Of a stretch of 64,000 bases of DNA, positions 26,569-34,545 are shown one piece after another. The position numbers and the translations under genes were made by a program. The notes below the pieces were generated by a model. It was not told the origin of the DNA. It did no database searches and saw only the letters and a list, made by a program, of their open reading frames with translations. Within the stretch, counting starts at the first letter, position 1. Every line of letters begins with the position of its first letter. Source of the DNA: UBA4312 sp002394635 (GTDB lineage Bacteria > Bacillota_I > Bacilli_A > Erysipelotrichales > Erysipelotrichaceae); NCBI GenBank assembly GCA_946539765.1, contig CAMNHO010000002.1, positions 1 to 64,000 on the forward strand. Direction: 5' to 3'.

Positions 26569-27456
26569 ATGAAAGATGTAATGAATATGTTCAGATCATT
26601 ATTGAATAATAAAAAAGTCAATTTTCTGTTTAGTACATTTATGATGATCCTCAGTGCTTTTTTAACGGTATATGTCGTTCAGGCTTTTATGGATCCTTGC
26701 AATCTTATTTCTGGTGGTTTTATGGGTATGTCTTTACTGTTTAATAAAGTATTAGCTTTATACGGCATTGATTTTCCTGTGTGGCTTGGCGTTCTTTTGT
26801 TTAATACACCGGCTGCCATCCTTTGTGGAAAATACATTTCCAAGCGTTTTGTATTTTTATCAGTACTACAATATTTACTCGTGTCTTTGTTTATGATCAT
26901 TTTTCACTTTCAACCGATATTTACAGATCAGATATTAAACATTTTGTTTGGAGGCTTTTTGTTTGGTGTATCCGCTGCGGTTGCTCTTCGGGCAGGAGGA
27001 TCTACAGGGGGAACCGATTTTATAGCACAATATGTAGCTTTGAGAATCCATCGAGGAATCTGGGATTATGTCTTCTTTTTTAACTGCATCATGTATATGA
27101 TCTTCGGATTTAGGGTTGGCTGGATCTATGCCGGCTATTCCATCATATTTCATTTTATAGCTACCAAAACCATTTCTAGCTTATATCAACGCTATTCGCA
27201 AATTACCTTGGAAATATATACGGATAACCCGGATGCCGTTGTAGAAGCTTTTATGGGTCGTATACAGCATGGTATGACTGTTTTTAAAGGGACAGGAGCG
27301 TATTCTCGTAAACAGATGTATTTATGTAAATCGGTAGTGAGCGTATATGAAGCAAAAGATGCGATTGAGGCTGTAAAAACAGCAGATGAGAACGTTATTG
27401 TAAACACATATAAAACAGCAGCTTTTTATGGAAGTTTCCATGAGCAGCCTTTATAA
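26569..27456 (+). CDS. YitT-family membrane protein (DUF161/DUF2179)
   Basis: 295 residues: five or six membrane helices in residues 15-205 (for example MMILSAFLTVYVVQAFM, GGFLFGVSAAVALRAGGSTGGTD) and a cytoplasmic C-terminal DUF2179 domain (residues ~215-290, with GMTVFKGTGAYSRKQ). GGSTGGTD is a family signature. The function of the family is not settled. There is no visible ribosome binding site before the ATG at 26569; in-frame ATGs at 26581 and 26587 are alternatives. It ends 6 bp inside the convergent HAD pseudogene. Confidence 0.88.
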   Translation: MKDVMNMFRSLLNNKKVNFLFSTFMMILSAFLTVYVVQAFMDPCNLISGGFMGMSLLFNKVLALYGIDFPVWLGVLLFNTPAAILCGKYISKRFVFLSVLQYLLVSLFMIIFHFQPIFTDQILNILFGGFLFGVSAAVALRAGGSTGGTDFIAQYVALRIHRGIWDYVFFFNCIMYMIFGFRVGWIYAGYSIIFHFIATKTISSLYQRYSQITLEIYTDNPDAVVEAFMGRIQHGMTVFKGTGAYSRKQMYLCKSVVSVYEAKDAIEAVKTADENVIVNTYKTAAFYGSFHEQPL

Positions 27457-28103
27457 TAATCCTTTTTCCATCCGGTCTCTCACTTCAAAAAAGTCTTTAC
27501 AGACTGTATCATGGATATCTTTTAATTCTGGTGTATCTTCAAAACAATCTGGGATCATAACAGTGAAGCATCCGGCTTCTCTGCCGGCCTGCAGCCCTTT
27601 AGGACTGTCTTCAAATACATAACAGTCTTTCGGATCAAGATTCAGTTTTTTTGCCGCAAGAATGAATATGTCTGGTTCCGGTTTGGCTTTTTTTACATCG
27701 GTTCCGGCAACGACCGCATCAAAATAAAAATTGATTTTACCTTGTTTCAAATTATTAGCAATCATATCAGATGTACCGCCACTAGCCAAAGCAATAGGCA
27801 TTTTCTGTTTTTTAAATATTTTAATATTTCCGGTACGCCGGGTTTTGTAGTGAGAAAATGTTGTTGTTGATACTCTACATACTTCAGCATGATATCTCTC
27901 ATCTTCCATGGGTCTACATTCGGATAGTAAGTTTCAATAATTTTGGCAGCCTGCCATTTATTGCTTCCTGCCATTTCTATCAAAAAGCTCTGATCTACTA
28001 CTTTACCAAAATATTGTCCTGCAAGTTTCTAACCTTCGCAAAAATCTTTTTGTGTATCGAACAAAATCCCGTCTTTATCAAAGATGGCTCCTTTTTTTAA
28101 CAT
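27451..28103 (-). pseudogene. HAD-superfamily phosphatase (beta-phosphoglucomutase-like), disrupted
   Basis: On the minus strand MLKKGAIFDKDGILFDT starts at 28103 (HAD motif I, DxDG). A TAG at 28029-28031 then interrupts the frame after KDFCEG, where relatives usually have Trp. The frame resumes (KLAGQYFG...KPGVPEILKYLKN) and shifts by -1 at an A6 run (27808-27813). The other frame continues with QKMPIALASGG (motif II), KAKPEPDIF (motif III Lys) and FEDSPKGLQAG (motif IV). All catalytic motifs are otherwise kept, so the decay is recent. The shift site is a perfect A-AAA-AAC slippery heptamer in frame, but the upstream nonsense codon argues for a pseudogene. Confidence 0.85.
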
Positions 28104-28240
28104 GGAAATCTCCTTTTTTTATTTATTATATCACCTCAGAAAACTAATGTGAAAATGCGTTAAATCCAAAAAAATCTGATTAGAATACTTGGATTTCGAC
28201 AAAAATTTGATTATCACATGTATATAAATAGTATTGAAAG

Positions 28241-28249
28241 TGGTATAAT
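28241..28249 (+). promoter_or_regulatory. extended -10 promoter of the OPT transporter gene
   Basis: TGGTATAAT (TGnTATAAT) with TTGAAA ending 1 bp upstream of the TG. Confidence 0.55.
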
Positions 28250-28283
28250 ATTAAGAAAGTTTAAAAAAGAGAGGAGTTTTATT

Positions 28284-30173
28284 ATGAAAGAAAATGATCA
28301 GAAATCTTCATTTAAACCATTTGTACCTGCAGACAAGGTATTACCTGAGATTACACCGATCTCGGTTATTTTGGGTTTGGTCTTATCCGTTGTCTTTGGT
28401 GCTGCCAATGCTTACCTAGGCTTACGTGTAGGTATGACAGTGTCTGCCTCCATTCCGGCAGCCGTTTTATCGATGGGTATTATCCGTCTTATTTTGAAAC
28501 GTGATTCAATCTTGGAGAACAATATGGTTCAGACCATTGGTTCTGCAGGGGAATCTTTAGCAGCTGGTGCTATATTCACATTACCGGCTTTATTTATGTG
28601 GGCTCAGGAAAGTGATTCGATTGCTGAACCAACATTTATAACCATCGCATTGATTGCCTTATGTGGTGGAATTCTTGGCGTATTCTTTATGATTCCTTTG
28701 CGGACTGCATTGATCGTAGAAGAACATGGCGTATTACCTTTCCCGGAAGGACAGGCGTGTGCTGAAGTATTGTTGGCCGGAGAAGAAGGTGGAGAAAAAT
28801 CAAAAATTGTATTCTCAGGGCTTGGCTTTTCGGCTATTTATAAATTTATTGCCGATGGACTTTGTTTATTTCCTTCAGAAATTCACTGGGAGCTTCCTGC
28901 ACTGCGTACAGGTTTCGGAGCGGATGTATTACCAGCGCTGGCCGGTGTAGGATACATATGTGGACTGGATATTTCCAGTTATATGTTTGCTGGTGGTATT
29001 CTTGGATGGTTTGTTATGATTCCATTGATTTCCTTATTCGGACTGGACAGTGTCGTGGCTCCAAATGTGGATCCAATCAGTACACTGGATTCTTTTGGAA
29101 TCTGGAGCAGTTATATTCGATATATCGGTGCAGGTGCTGTTGCAGCTGGCGGTATTATCAGTTTATTGAAATCTTTGCCGATCATCGTTAAAACTTTCCG
29201 TAAAGCAATTAGTGGATTCGGTCATAAAGAAGCTGTCACTGTACGAACAAACAGAGATCTTCCAATGTCGGTATCACTTGGCGGTGTGCTCGTGATGACA
29301 TTAGTGATTTGGATTATGCCACAAATACCAGTGTCTTTGATTGGTGCTTTATTGATTGTTGTATTCGGATTCTTTTTTGCCACTGTTTCCGGACGTATGG
29401 TCGGTTTGGTCGGATCCTCTAATAATCCTGTTTCCGGTATGGCCATAGCTACATTATTATTAGCAACTGCTATCTTGAAAATGACCGGAAATACAGGTTA
29501 TGCAGGCATGACATCGGCTATCTGTATCGGTACCGTTATTTGTATTGTTGCTGCCATGGCTGGAGATATGTCACAAGATTTAAAAACCGGTTATATCGTA
29601 GGTGCAACACCTAGAAACCAGCAGATTGGTGAAATCATTGGTAGTGTTGCAGCAGCGATTGCTATCGGAGGCATTATGTATCTTTTGAATAAGGCCTGGG
29701 GCTATGGTTCTGCACAACTTCCAGCTCCACAAGCGACTTTAATGAAACTAGTTGTTGAAGGCGTTATGGGTGGAACGTTGCCATGGGGATTGGTATTAGC
29801 CGGTGTAGGTATCGCTGTTATGGTTGAAGTACTTCATCTTCCAATCCTTCCGGTAGCTATTGGTCTATATCTCCCGATTCATTTGTCTGCTCCAATTTTT
29901 GCAGGCGGTCTGGTACGTTGGGCCATTGAACGAAAGAAGGATTCGAAAGATGAAGTTGAGAATGGTGTCTTGTATTCATCCGGATTAATTGCCGGTGAGG
30001 GTTTAATAGGTATTCTGTTAGCTGTATTTGCCATTATTCCGGTAAATGGTGGTTCCTTAGGTGATGCGATTAATATGGGTGGTATTTTAGGAAATATAGG
30101 CGGCGTTATTTTCTTTGCCTTTATATTGTTTACATTGGTTCATTTTTCAATTCGGAAAAAGAAAAAACAATAA
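28284..30173 (+). CDS. OPT-family oligopeptide transporter
   Basis: 629-residue polytopic membrane protein of the oligopeptide transporter superfamily, importing short peptides or metal-peptide complexes with H+. Seen: ANAYLGLRVGMTVSASIPAAVLSMG (near residues 35-60), SAGESLAAGAIFTLPAL, PEGQACAEVLLAGEEGG, GDMSQDLKTGYIVGATPRNQQIGE and LPILPVAIGLYLP, all conserved in this bacterial branch. The ATG at 28284 follows GAGAGGAG; the 22 extra residues of the longer frame cover the promoter. It is followed within 4 bp by a PqqD-like gene, then a dipeptidase, forming a peptide-use operon. Confidence 0.94.
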   Translation: MKENDQKSSFKPFVPADKVLPEITPISVILGLVLSVVFGAANAYLGLRVGMTVSASIPAAVLSMGIIRLILKRDSILENNMVQTIGSAGESLAAGAIFTLPALFMWAQESDSIAEPTFITIALIALCGGILGVFFMIPLRTALIVEEHGVLPFPEGQACAEVLLAGEEGGEKSKIVFSGLGFSAIYKFIADGLCLFPSEIHWELPALRTGFGADVLPALAGVGYICGLDISSYMFAGGILGWFVMIPLISLFGLDSVVAPNVDPISTLDSFGIWSSYIRYIGAGAVAAGGIISLLKSLPIIVKTFRKAISGFGHKEAVTVRTNRDLPMSVSLGGVLVMTLVIWIMPQIPVSLIGALLIVVFGFFFATVSGRMVGLVGSSNNPVSGMAIATLLLATAILKMTGNTGYAGMTSAICIGTVICIVAAMAGDMSQDLKTGYIVGATPRNQQIGEIIGSVAAAIAIGGIMYLLNKAWGYGSAQLPAPQATLMKLVVEGVMGGTLPWGLVLAGVGIAVMVEVLHLPILPVAIGLYLPIHLSAPIFAGGLVRWAIERKKDSKDEVENGVLYSSGLIAGEGLIGILLAVFAIIPVNGGSLGDAINMGGILGNIGGVIFFAFILFTLVHFSIRKKKKQ

Positions 30174-30176
30174 TTT

Positions 30177-30539
30177 ATGAGAAATAAAAAAACAGCCAAT
30201 CTTAGAAAACTGCCAAAAAACTATATGGACATCGTTTATATTCGTTCTAGAAAATGGAATATGAATAAAAAGGGATTTGTTGAAGTGGAAATGGAAAACA
30301 CAGGATTTACCAATCGTATTGCCCAAAAGTTTTTTCATAAACCGAAAATTAGTCAAATTGAACTGGATGTATATGGGACAATACTATGGAAAGCAATGGA
30401 TGGCAATAAAACAGTGTATGATCTTGTTCAACTGATGGAAAAAGAATTTCCGAGTGAAAAGGACCGGATGCTGGATCGGGTTGTTAGCTTTTTATCTACT
30501 TTGAAAACAAATCAATTTATTAAAGAAAAAGAGGAATAG
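30177..30539 (+). CDS. PqqD-like small protein
   Basis: 120 residues. The C-terminal 75 residues (LDVYGTILWKAMDGNKTVYDLVQLMEKEFP...VVSFLSTLKTNQFI) match the PqqD/winged peptide-binding fold, which recognises peptides for radical-SAM enzymes elsewhere. Here no radical-SAM gene is near; it lies between a peptide transporter and a His-dipeptidase, so a peptide-binding regulatory or chaperone role is plausible inference. The ribosome binding site is weak; translation is probably coupled to the OPT gene. Confidence 0.75.
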   Translation: MRNKKTANLRKLPKNYMDIVYIRSRKWNMNKKGFVEVEMENTGFTNRIAQKFFHKPKISQIELDVYGTILWKAMDGNKTVYDLVQLMEKEFPSEKDRMLDRVVSFLSTLKTNQFIKEKEE

Positions 30540-30544
30540 TAAGA

Positions 30545-31999
30545 ATGAGAGTGTTAGAGAATCTTGAACCTAAGAGGGTCTTCCATTATTTTGAGGATAT
30601 ATGCCAGATTCCGCATGGTTCTACAAATACGAAAGAAATTAGCGACTATCTAGTGCAATTTGCAATCGATCATCAGTTGAAATATGTACAGGATACATCT
30701 AATAATGTGATTATCTGGAAGCCAGGAACAGCAGGATATGAGAACAGTGCGCCAGTAATGTTACAAGGACATATTGATATGGTCTGCGAAAAAGAGGCGG
30801 ATTGTCCGATTGACATGGAAAAAGAAGGGCTAAAACTGCTTGTAAATAATGGCATTATCTCAGCAGACGGAACCACATTAGGAGGAGATGACGGTATTGC
30901 CGTCGCATATAATTTAGCGCTTCTTGATTCAAAAGATATTCCGCATCCGCCATTGGAAGCCGTATTTACAGTTGATGAAGAAATCGGCATGCTAGGTGCA
31001 GCAGCTATGGATATGTCTGTTTTAAAATCAAGAATCATGTTAAATATTGATTCGGAAGATGAAGGATATTTACTGGTTAGTTGTGCTGGAGGAACAACAG
31101 CGACTTGTCATCTTCCAATCCAACGAACAACAGTCAATGGCCAAACTGTAACAATCAAGGTTTCAGGAGGCCGTGGTGGTCATTCTGGTGTAGAAATTGA
31201 TAAAGGACGCGCAAATGCCAATATGGTATTGAGCAGAATGCTTTGGAAATTTTCAAGACAATTGAGCTATTGTTTGATCCATATAGAAGGTGGAAAGAAA
31301 GATAATGCGATTCCAAATGTTTCAACTGCTGAAATCGTACTGAAAGATGCCGTTAATGAAGAAGTAATACAAAAATTTGTTAATGATTTTAACGGAATTA
31401 TACATAATGAATTTACATCGACGGATCCTGATTTGAAGGTTTCCTATACATTCGATGCAAATAAACAGGATGTACAAGCTATGGATGCGGAGAGCACAAA
31501 ACGTATTCTTTGTGTATTGCGTAATGTACCAAATGGTATCCAACGAATGAGCTTTGATATTGAAGGGCTTGTTCAAACATCCTTGAATCTAGGTATTCTA
31601 GTTACTCAAGAACAAGAAGTGACTGCCTCTTTTGCTGTACGCAGTTCTGTAACCAGCGAAAAAGAAGAATTGGTTGAACGCCTTGTTTCTCTTGTAGAAA
31701 CGTTGGGGGGTACCGTAACGTGCGCAGGAGATTACCCAGCCTGGGAGTATCAGCAGGAATCTCCATTACGCGATCTGATGATTGAAGTGTTTGAGAAACA
31801 ATATGGAAGAAAGCCTGTTGTTCAGGCTTTGCATGCCGGCGTCGAATGTGGCTTGTTTGCAGGCAAATTACCAGGTCTTGACTGCGTATCTTTCGGCCCT
31901 GATATGACCAATATACACACGTTTAATGAAAGTCTAGATGTAGCCAGTGCTGCCCGCACATGGGAGTACTTGGTGGAGATCCTAAAACGATTAAAGTAA
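30545..31999 (+). CDS. pepD: aminoacyl-histidine dipeptidase (M20 family)
   Basis: 484-residue zinc dipeptidase (PepD/Xaa-His dipeptidase) releasing histidine or other residues from dipeptides. Seen: LQGHIDMVCEK with the metal His-x-Asp (near residue 78), GTTLGGDDGIAVAY with the bridging Asp, TVDEEIGMLGA with catalytic Glu pair, NIDSEDEGYLLVSCAGG, a lid domain in the middle, and ALHAGVECGLFAGK with the last ligands. It is the third gene of the OPT operon, 5 bp after the PqqD-like gene. Confidence 0.95.
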   Translation: MRVLENLEPKRVFHYFEDICQIPHGSTNTKEISDYLVQFAIDHQLKYVQDTSNNVIIWKPGTAGYENSAPVMLQGHIDMVCEKEADCPIDMEKEGLKLLVNNGIISADGTTLGGDDGIAVAYNLALLDSKDIPHPPLEAVFTVDEEIGMLGAAAMDMSVLKSRIMLNIDSEDEGYLLVSCAGGTTATCHLPIQRTTVNGQTVTIKVSGGRGGHSGVEIDKGRANANMVLSRMLWKFSRQLSYCLIHIEGGKKDNAIPNVSTAEIVLKDAVNEEVIQKFVNDFNGIIHNEFTSTDPDLKVSYTFDANKQDVQAMDAESTKRILCVLRNVPNGIQRMSFDIEGLVQTSLNLGILVTQEQEVTASFAVRSSVTSEKEELVERLVSLVETLGGTVTCAGDYPAWEYQQESPLRDLMIEVFEKQYGRKPVVQALHAGVECGLFAGKLPGLDCVSFGPDMTNIHTFNESLDVASAARTWEYLVEILKRLK

Positions 32000-32003
32000 G
32001 ATA

Positions 32004-32040
32004 AAAGAACTTGTTTTTATTGAAACAAGTTCTTTTTTTT
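32004..32040 (+). terminator. pepD operon terminator
   Basis: AAAGAACTTGTTT and AAACAAGTTCTTT, 13-bp perfect stem, loop of 6 nt, then T-run. Confidence 0.93.
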
Positions 32041-32296
32041 AAAAATAAAAGGCGAACACTTAATGTATAATAAACAGCATATACAAAAAGTAAATATGGA
32101 CTTAACAAATATTTTATTTTTTAATATTAATAATACATTACCAATATCGACTTTATGAGCCTTTAAAAGAATGGATATATACAAAGCGAATACAAACTTA
32201 TCAGGAAACAACAGATATTGATAAGAATAGCATATGGAATGCATTTAAACACCTGTGTGTTATATAATACGAAAGAAAAGGAAGGGGAGATGTTCT

Positions 32297-33076
32297 GTGA
32301 ACAATACGATACTTATTGGAGTTCTTATTCCATTTATCGGTACCACTCTTGGAGCTGCGATGGTTTTTATACTCCGTGGAAATATATCAAGCAATATTCA
32401 AAAAGCTTTAACTGGATTTGCAGCTGGGGTTATGGTAGCTGCTTCTTTCTGGAGCTTGTTGCAGCCTGCAATAGAGAGTAGTGGATCCTTAGGCAGATTA
32501 TCATTTATGCCCGCAGCGATTGGTTTTTTGATTGGAATTGGTTTTCTTCTATTTTTGGATATTGTTACTCCACACATGCATATGGATCGACAGGTGGAGG
32601 GGCCCGAAAGTCAGTTAAAAAGAACAACAAAACTTATTTTGGCAGTTACTTTACATAATATACCAGAAGGCATGGCCGTTGGTGTCGTCTATGCAGGGTG
32701 GTTATCCGGAAATGTAGGTGTTAGCCAGTCTGCAGCGCTAGCTTTAGCTTTAGGTATAGCGATACAGAATTTTCCGGAAGGAGCCATTGTATCTATGCCA
32801 TTATTGTCTGAAGGAATGCAAAAAGGAAAAACGTTTATTTACGGAGTTTTATCCGGTGCAGTCGAGCCGATTGCGGCAGTTATTACGATTCTGGCAGCCA
32901 GGATGGTGATTCCCGTTCTTCCATATTTTTTAGCGTTTGCAGCTGGAGCCATGATGTATGTTGTGGTTGAAGAGTTAATACCTGAAATGTCAGAGGGAAA
33001 GCATACAAACACTGGAACAATTGCTTTTTCTTTAGGATTTGTGCTGATGATGATTTTAGATGTTGCTTTAGGTTAA
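32297..33076 (+). CDS. ZIP-family divalent metal transporter
   Basis: 259-residue membrane protein importing Zn2+ or related metals. Eight hydrophobic segments are seen. The metal-site motifs are intact: HNIPEGMAVG in helix 4 and NFPEGAIVSMP in helix 5, and a His-rich loop PHMHMD near residue 90. The GTG at 32297 is preferred because GGGGAG lies 7 bp upstream and the product aligns with ZupT-type starts; the longer frame from 32255 begins in the ribosome binding region. It has its own terminator. It is the last intact chromosomal gene before the transposon, whose left tip is 243 bp downstream of its stop. Confidence 0.92.
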   Translation: MNNTILIGVLIPFIGTTLGAAMVFILRGNISSNIQKALTGFAAGVMVAASFWSLLQPAIESSGSLGRLSFMPAAIGFLIGIGFLLFLDIVTPHMHMDRQVEGPESQLKRTTKLILAVTLHNIPEGMAVGVVYAGWLSGNVGVSQSAALALALGIAIQNFPEGAIVSMPLLSEGMQKGKTFIYGVLSGAVEPIAAVITILAARMVIPVLPYFLAFAAGAMMYVVVEELIPEMSEGKHTNTGTIAFSLGFVLMMILDVALG

Positions 33077-33094
33077 AATTTAAAAATAACAACG

Positions 33095-33121
33095 CCTGTC
33101 TCATAAAGAGATAGGTTTTTT
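33095..33121 (+). terminator. ZIP gene terminator
   Basis: CCTGTCTC pairs with GAGATAGG (one G:U), then T6. Confidence 0.85.
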
Positions 33122-33314
33122 ATAGGTTAGTGGTAATGGTAAAAGCGTTGCGAAATGAAGACAAGAAAAAGTTTGGCGAAGATCGACGAAATAATATGAT
33201 TAAAGATTATTATAGCCATAATAAAAAAATGTTCTTTTTTTAAGCTGGAAACAAACATATTACATACGTTTTGGTCTTTTTCGCAAAAAGGGGGCAGTTT
33301 TACATTTTATGATT

Positions 33315-33319
33315 GTTGC
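33315..33319. repeat. 5-bp target-site duplication, left copy
   Basis: GTTGC immediately before the left tip TGTCTCAG; identical to the bases immediately after the right tip. Five base pairs is the duplication length of Tn7-like elements. Confidence 0.9.
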
Positions 33320-33330
33320 TGTCTCAGTAA

Positions 33331-33515
33331 AACTATAAGGGGAATATATTCCTCCTTTTTATATGTGTTTTAGCAAGAAGTGTTAAAACTATGTGGGGAA
33401 ATTAATCAAATCATTTATATTTTGTTGATAAAAATGTAATAACTAAGAAGGGGAAATAGGCATATCCCATTTTGGAAAACAGCCAAATTTATAATAAGTA
33501 TAAAGGGGATATACT
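33331..33515 (+). repeat. left-end array of four TnsB-type binding sites
   Basis: Sites at 33331-33350, 33387-33406, 33441-33460 and 33496-33515, spaced 56, 54 and 55 bp. The best copy is AAGTATAAAGGGGATATACT (33496). The first site begins 11 bp inside the tip. Confidence 0.85.
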
Positions 33516-33757
33516 CGATTTTAATGAAACTGTACTGAAAACATGGCGATAGATATTTTAGTTATTAAAGATTAAGCCAGACGATCCGATTTGATGTATA
33601 ATTATCTCGCACCTTCTCTTTATTCTTTTTTCTATTTAACCTTTTCTTGGGAAGATGCATTTTTTTATCCCCAAACAACAAACTCGTATGTCTTACGATT
33701 TACTCTAATTAGCAATATAATTGATATATAATATTGGTATATTAAGAGGATCAAACT

Positions 33758-34219
33758 ATGAACGAGAAATTTTATAAGCCGGGAGAATTTGCGGAGATAA
33801 CAGGAGTAACTGTTAAAACATTACAACGGTGGGATAGAGAAGGGACATTAAAAGCTCATAGAACCAGCACAGATAGAAGATATTACACTCATGATCAATA
33901 TCTACAAGCGATGGGCATACAAGCTGAATCTGAAAACAGAAAAAATGTATTATACGCTAGAGTTCCTTCTCAAAAATAGGAAGAGGAACTAGAATTCCAA
34001 ATCAGTTTATTGCAGAGTTATTGCAAATCAAGACAACTGGTTGCGGATTTATGTATATCCGATTATGCAGGTGGTATGGATTTTGAGAGACAGGGATGGA
34101 ATAAGTTATTAGATGAAGTTATGGAAGGAAATATCCAACGAATAATTGTCGCTCATCAGAACATTTTTACTCGTTCTGGATATACTTTAATTAATAAAAA
34201 TGGGATGAGACAGTTATGA
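33758..34219 (+). pseudogene. tnpA: IS607-family serine recombinase (TnpA), disrupted
   Basis: The frame starts with a MerR-like HTH (YKPGEFAEITGVTVKTLQRWDREG, then DRRYYTHDQY) and enters the serine recombinase domain at VLYARVPSQK, where YARVSS is the catalytic-serine motif; here the expected catalytic Ser position reads P-S. TAG at 33977-33979 stops the frame, which continues in phase as EEELEFQISLLQSYCKSRQLV...IIVAHQNIFTRSGY and ends early. No TnpB gene accompanies it. It is either a dead insertion inside the transposon or an ancient accessory recombinase. Confidence 0.8.
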
Positions 34220-34331
34220 ACGATCTGGCAAGTATTTTAGAGACCCATATCAAGAACGATAATTTCTATGCCGGTTCATTAGTTACAGCTTATAGAAATT
34301 ACTATAACTATATTACTAAGCAATAACATCT

Positions 34332-34356
34332 AAGGAGGGAACACCCCTCCTTTTTT
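34332..34356 (+). terminator. terminator downstream of a 36-codon remnant
   Basis: AAGGAGGG pairs with CCCTCCTT around a 5-nt loop, inside a T6 tail. Confidence 0.8.
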
Positions 34357-34372
34357 AATACAATATCCTCTA

Positions 34373-34487
34373 TGTCATAGTTTTTTACCACCCCTCCGTA
34401 AAGAGGCTATTTTACGGTCTATGTCAACCAAAAACCTTACCTGTGTCAAGAAAAAAAGGTATCTGTGTCACGGTTTTTAGGTACCCC
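34373..34487. repeat. TGTCA repeat array
   Basis: Four TGTCA units at 34373, 34422, 34444 and 34466; the last three have an exact 22-bp period. Each unit reads TGTCA, 2-4 variable bases, a run of five or more A or T, then a TACC/TATC-like end. It is unrelated in sequence to the TnsB sites. It could be an internal end of a lost IS21-like element or a protein-binding array for the adjacent ISL3-derived protein. Confidence 0.55.
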
Positions 34488-34545
34488 TTTTATTATAAAT
34501 TAGAAATCATACAGCCGGATAATTAATGAAATTAGACTAGAGTTA

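Larger units (their letters stand above)
33122..33757. other. gene-free stretch spanning the left transposon boundary
   Basis: 33122-33314 is chromosomal flank with only a 35-codon frame (33136-33243) that lacks a ribosome binding site. From 33320 the transposon end begins with its four repeat sites (to 33515). 33516-33757 is AT-rich with no gene seen; a TATAAT-rich stretch at about 33720-33745 could be the promoter of the recombinase remnant that follows. Confidence 0.5.
34220..34545. other. region between recombinase remnant and the ISL3-like gene
   Basis: Holds a possible 36-codon frame at 34216-34326 (MNDLASILETHIKNDNFYAG...), unrecognised; a strong terminator at 34332-34356 directly after it; and a four-copy TGTCA repeat array at 34373-34487. 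The short frame followed by a terminator looks like the 3' remnant of a larger lost gene. Confidence 0.4.

Noticed and set aside
33136..33243. 35-codon frame in the left flank of the transposon as possible target gene.
   Set aside because: No ribosome binding site, no known motif, and it ends about 75 bp before the insertion; too weak to annotate.
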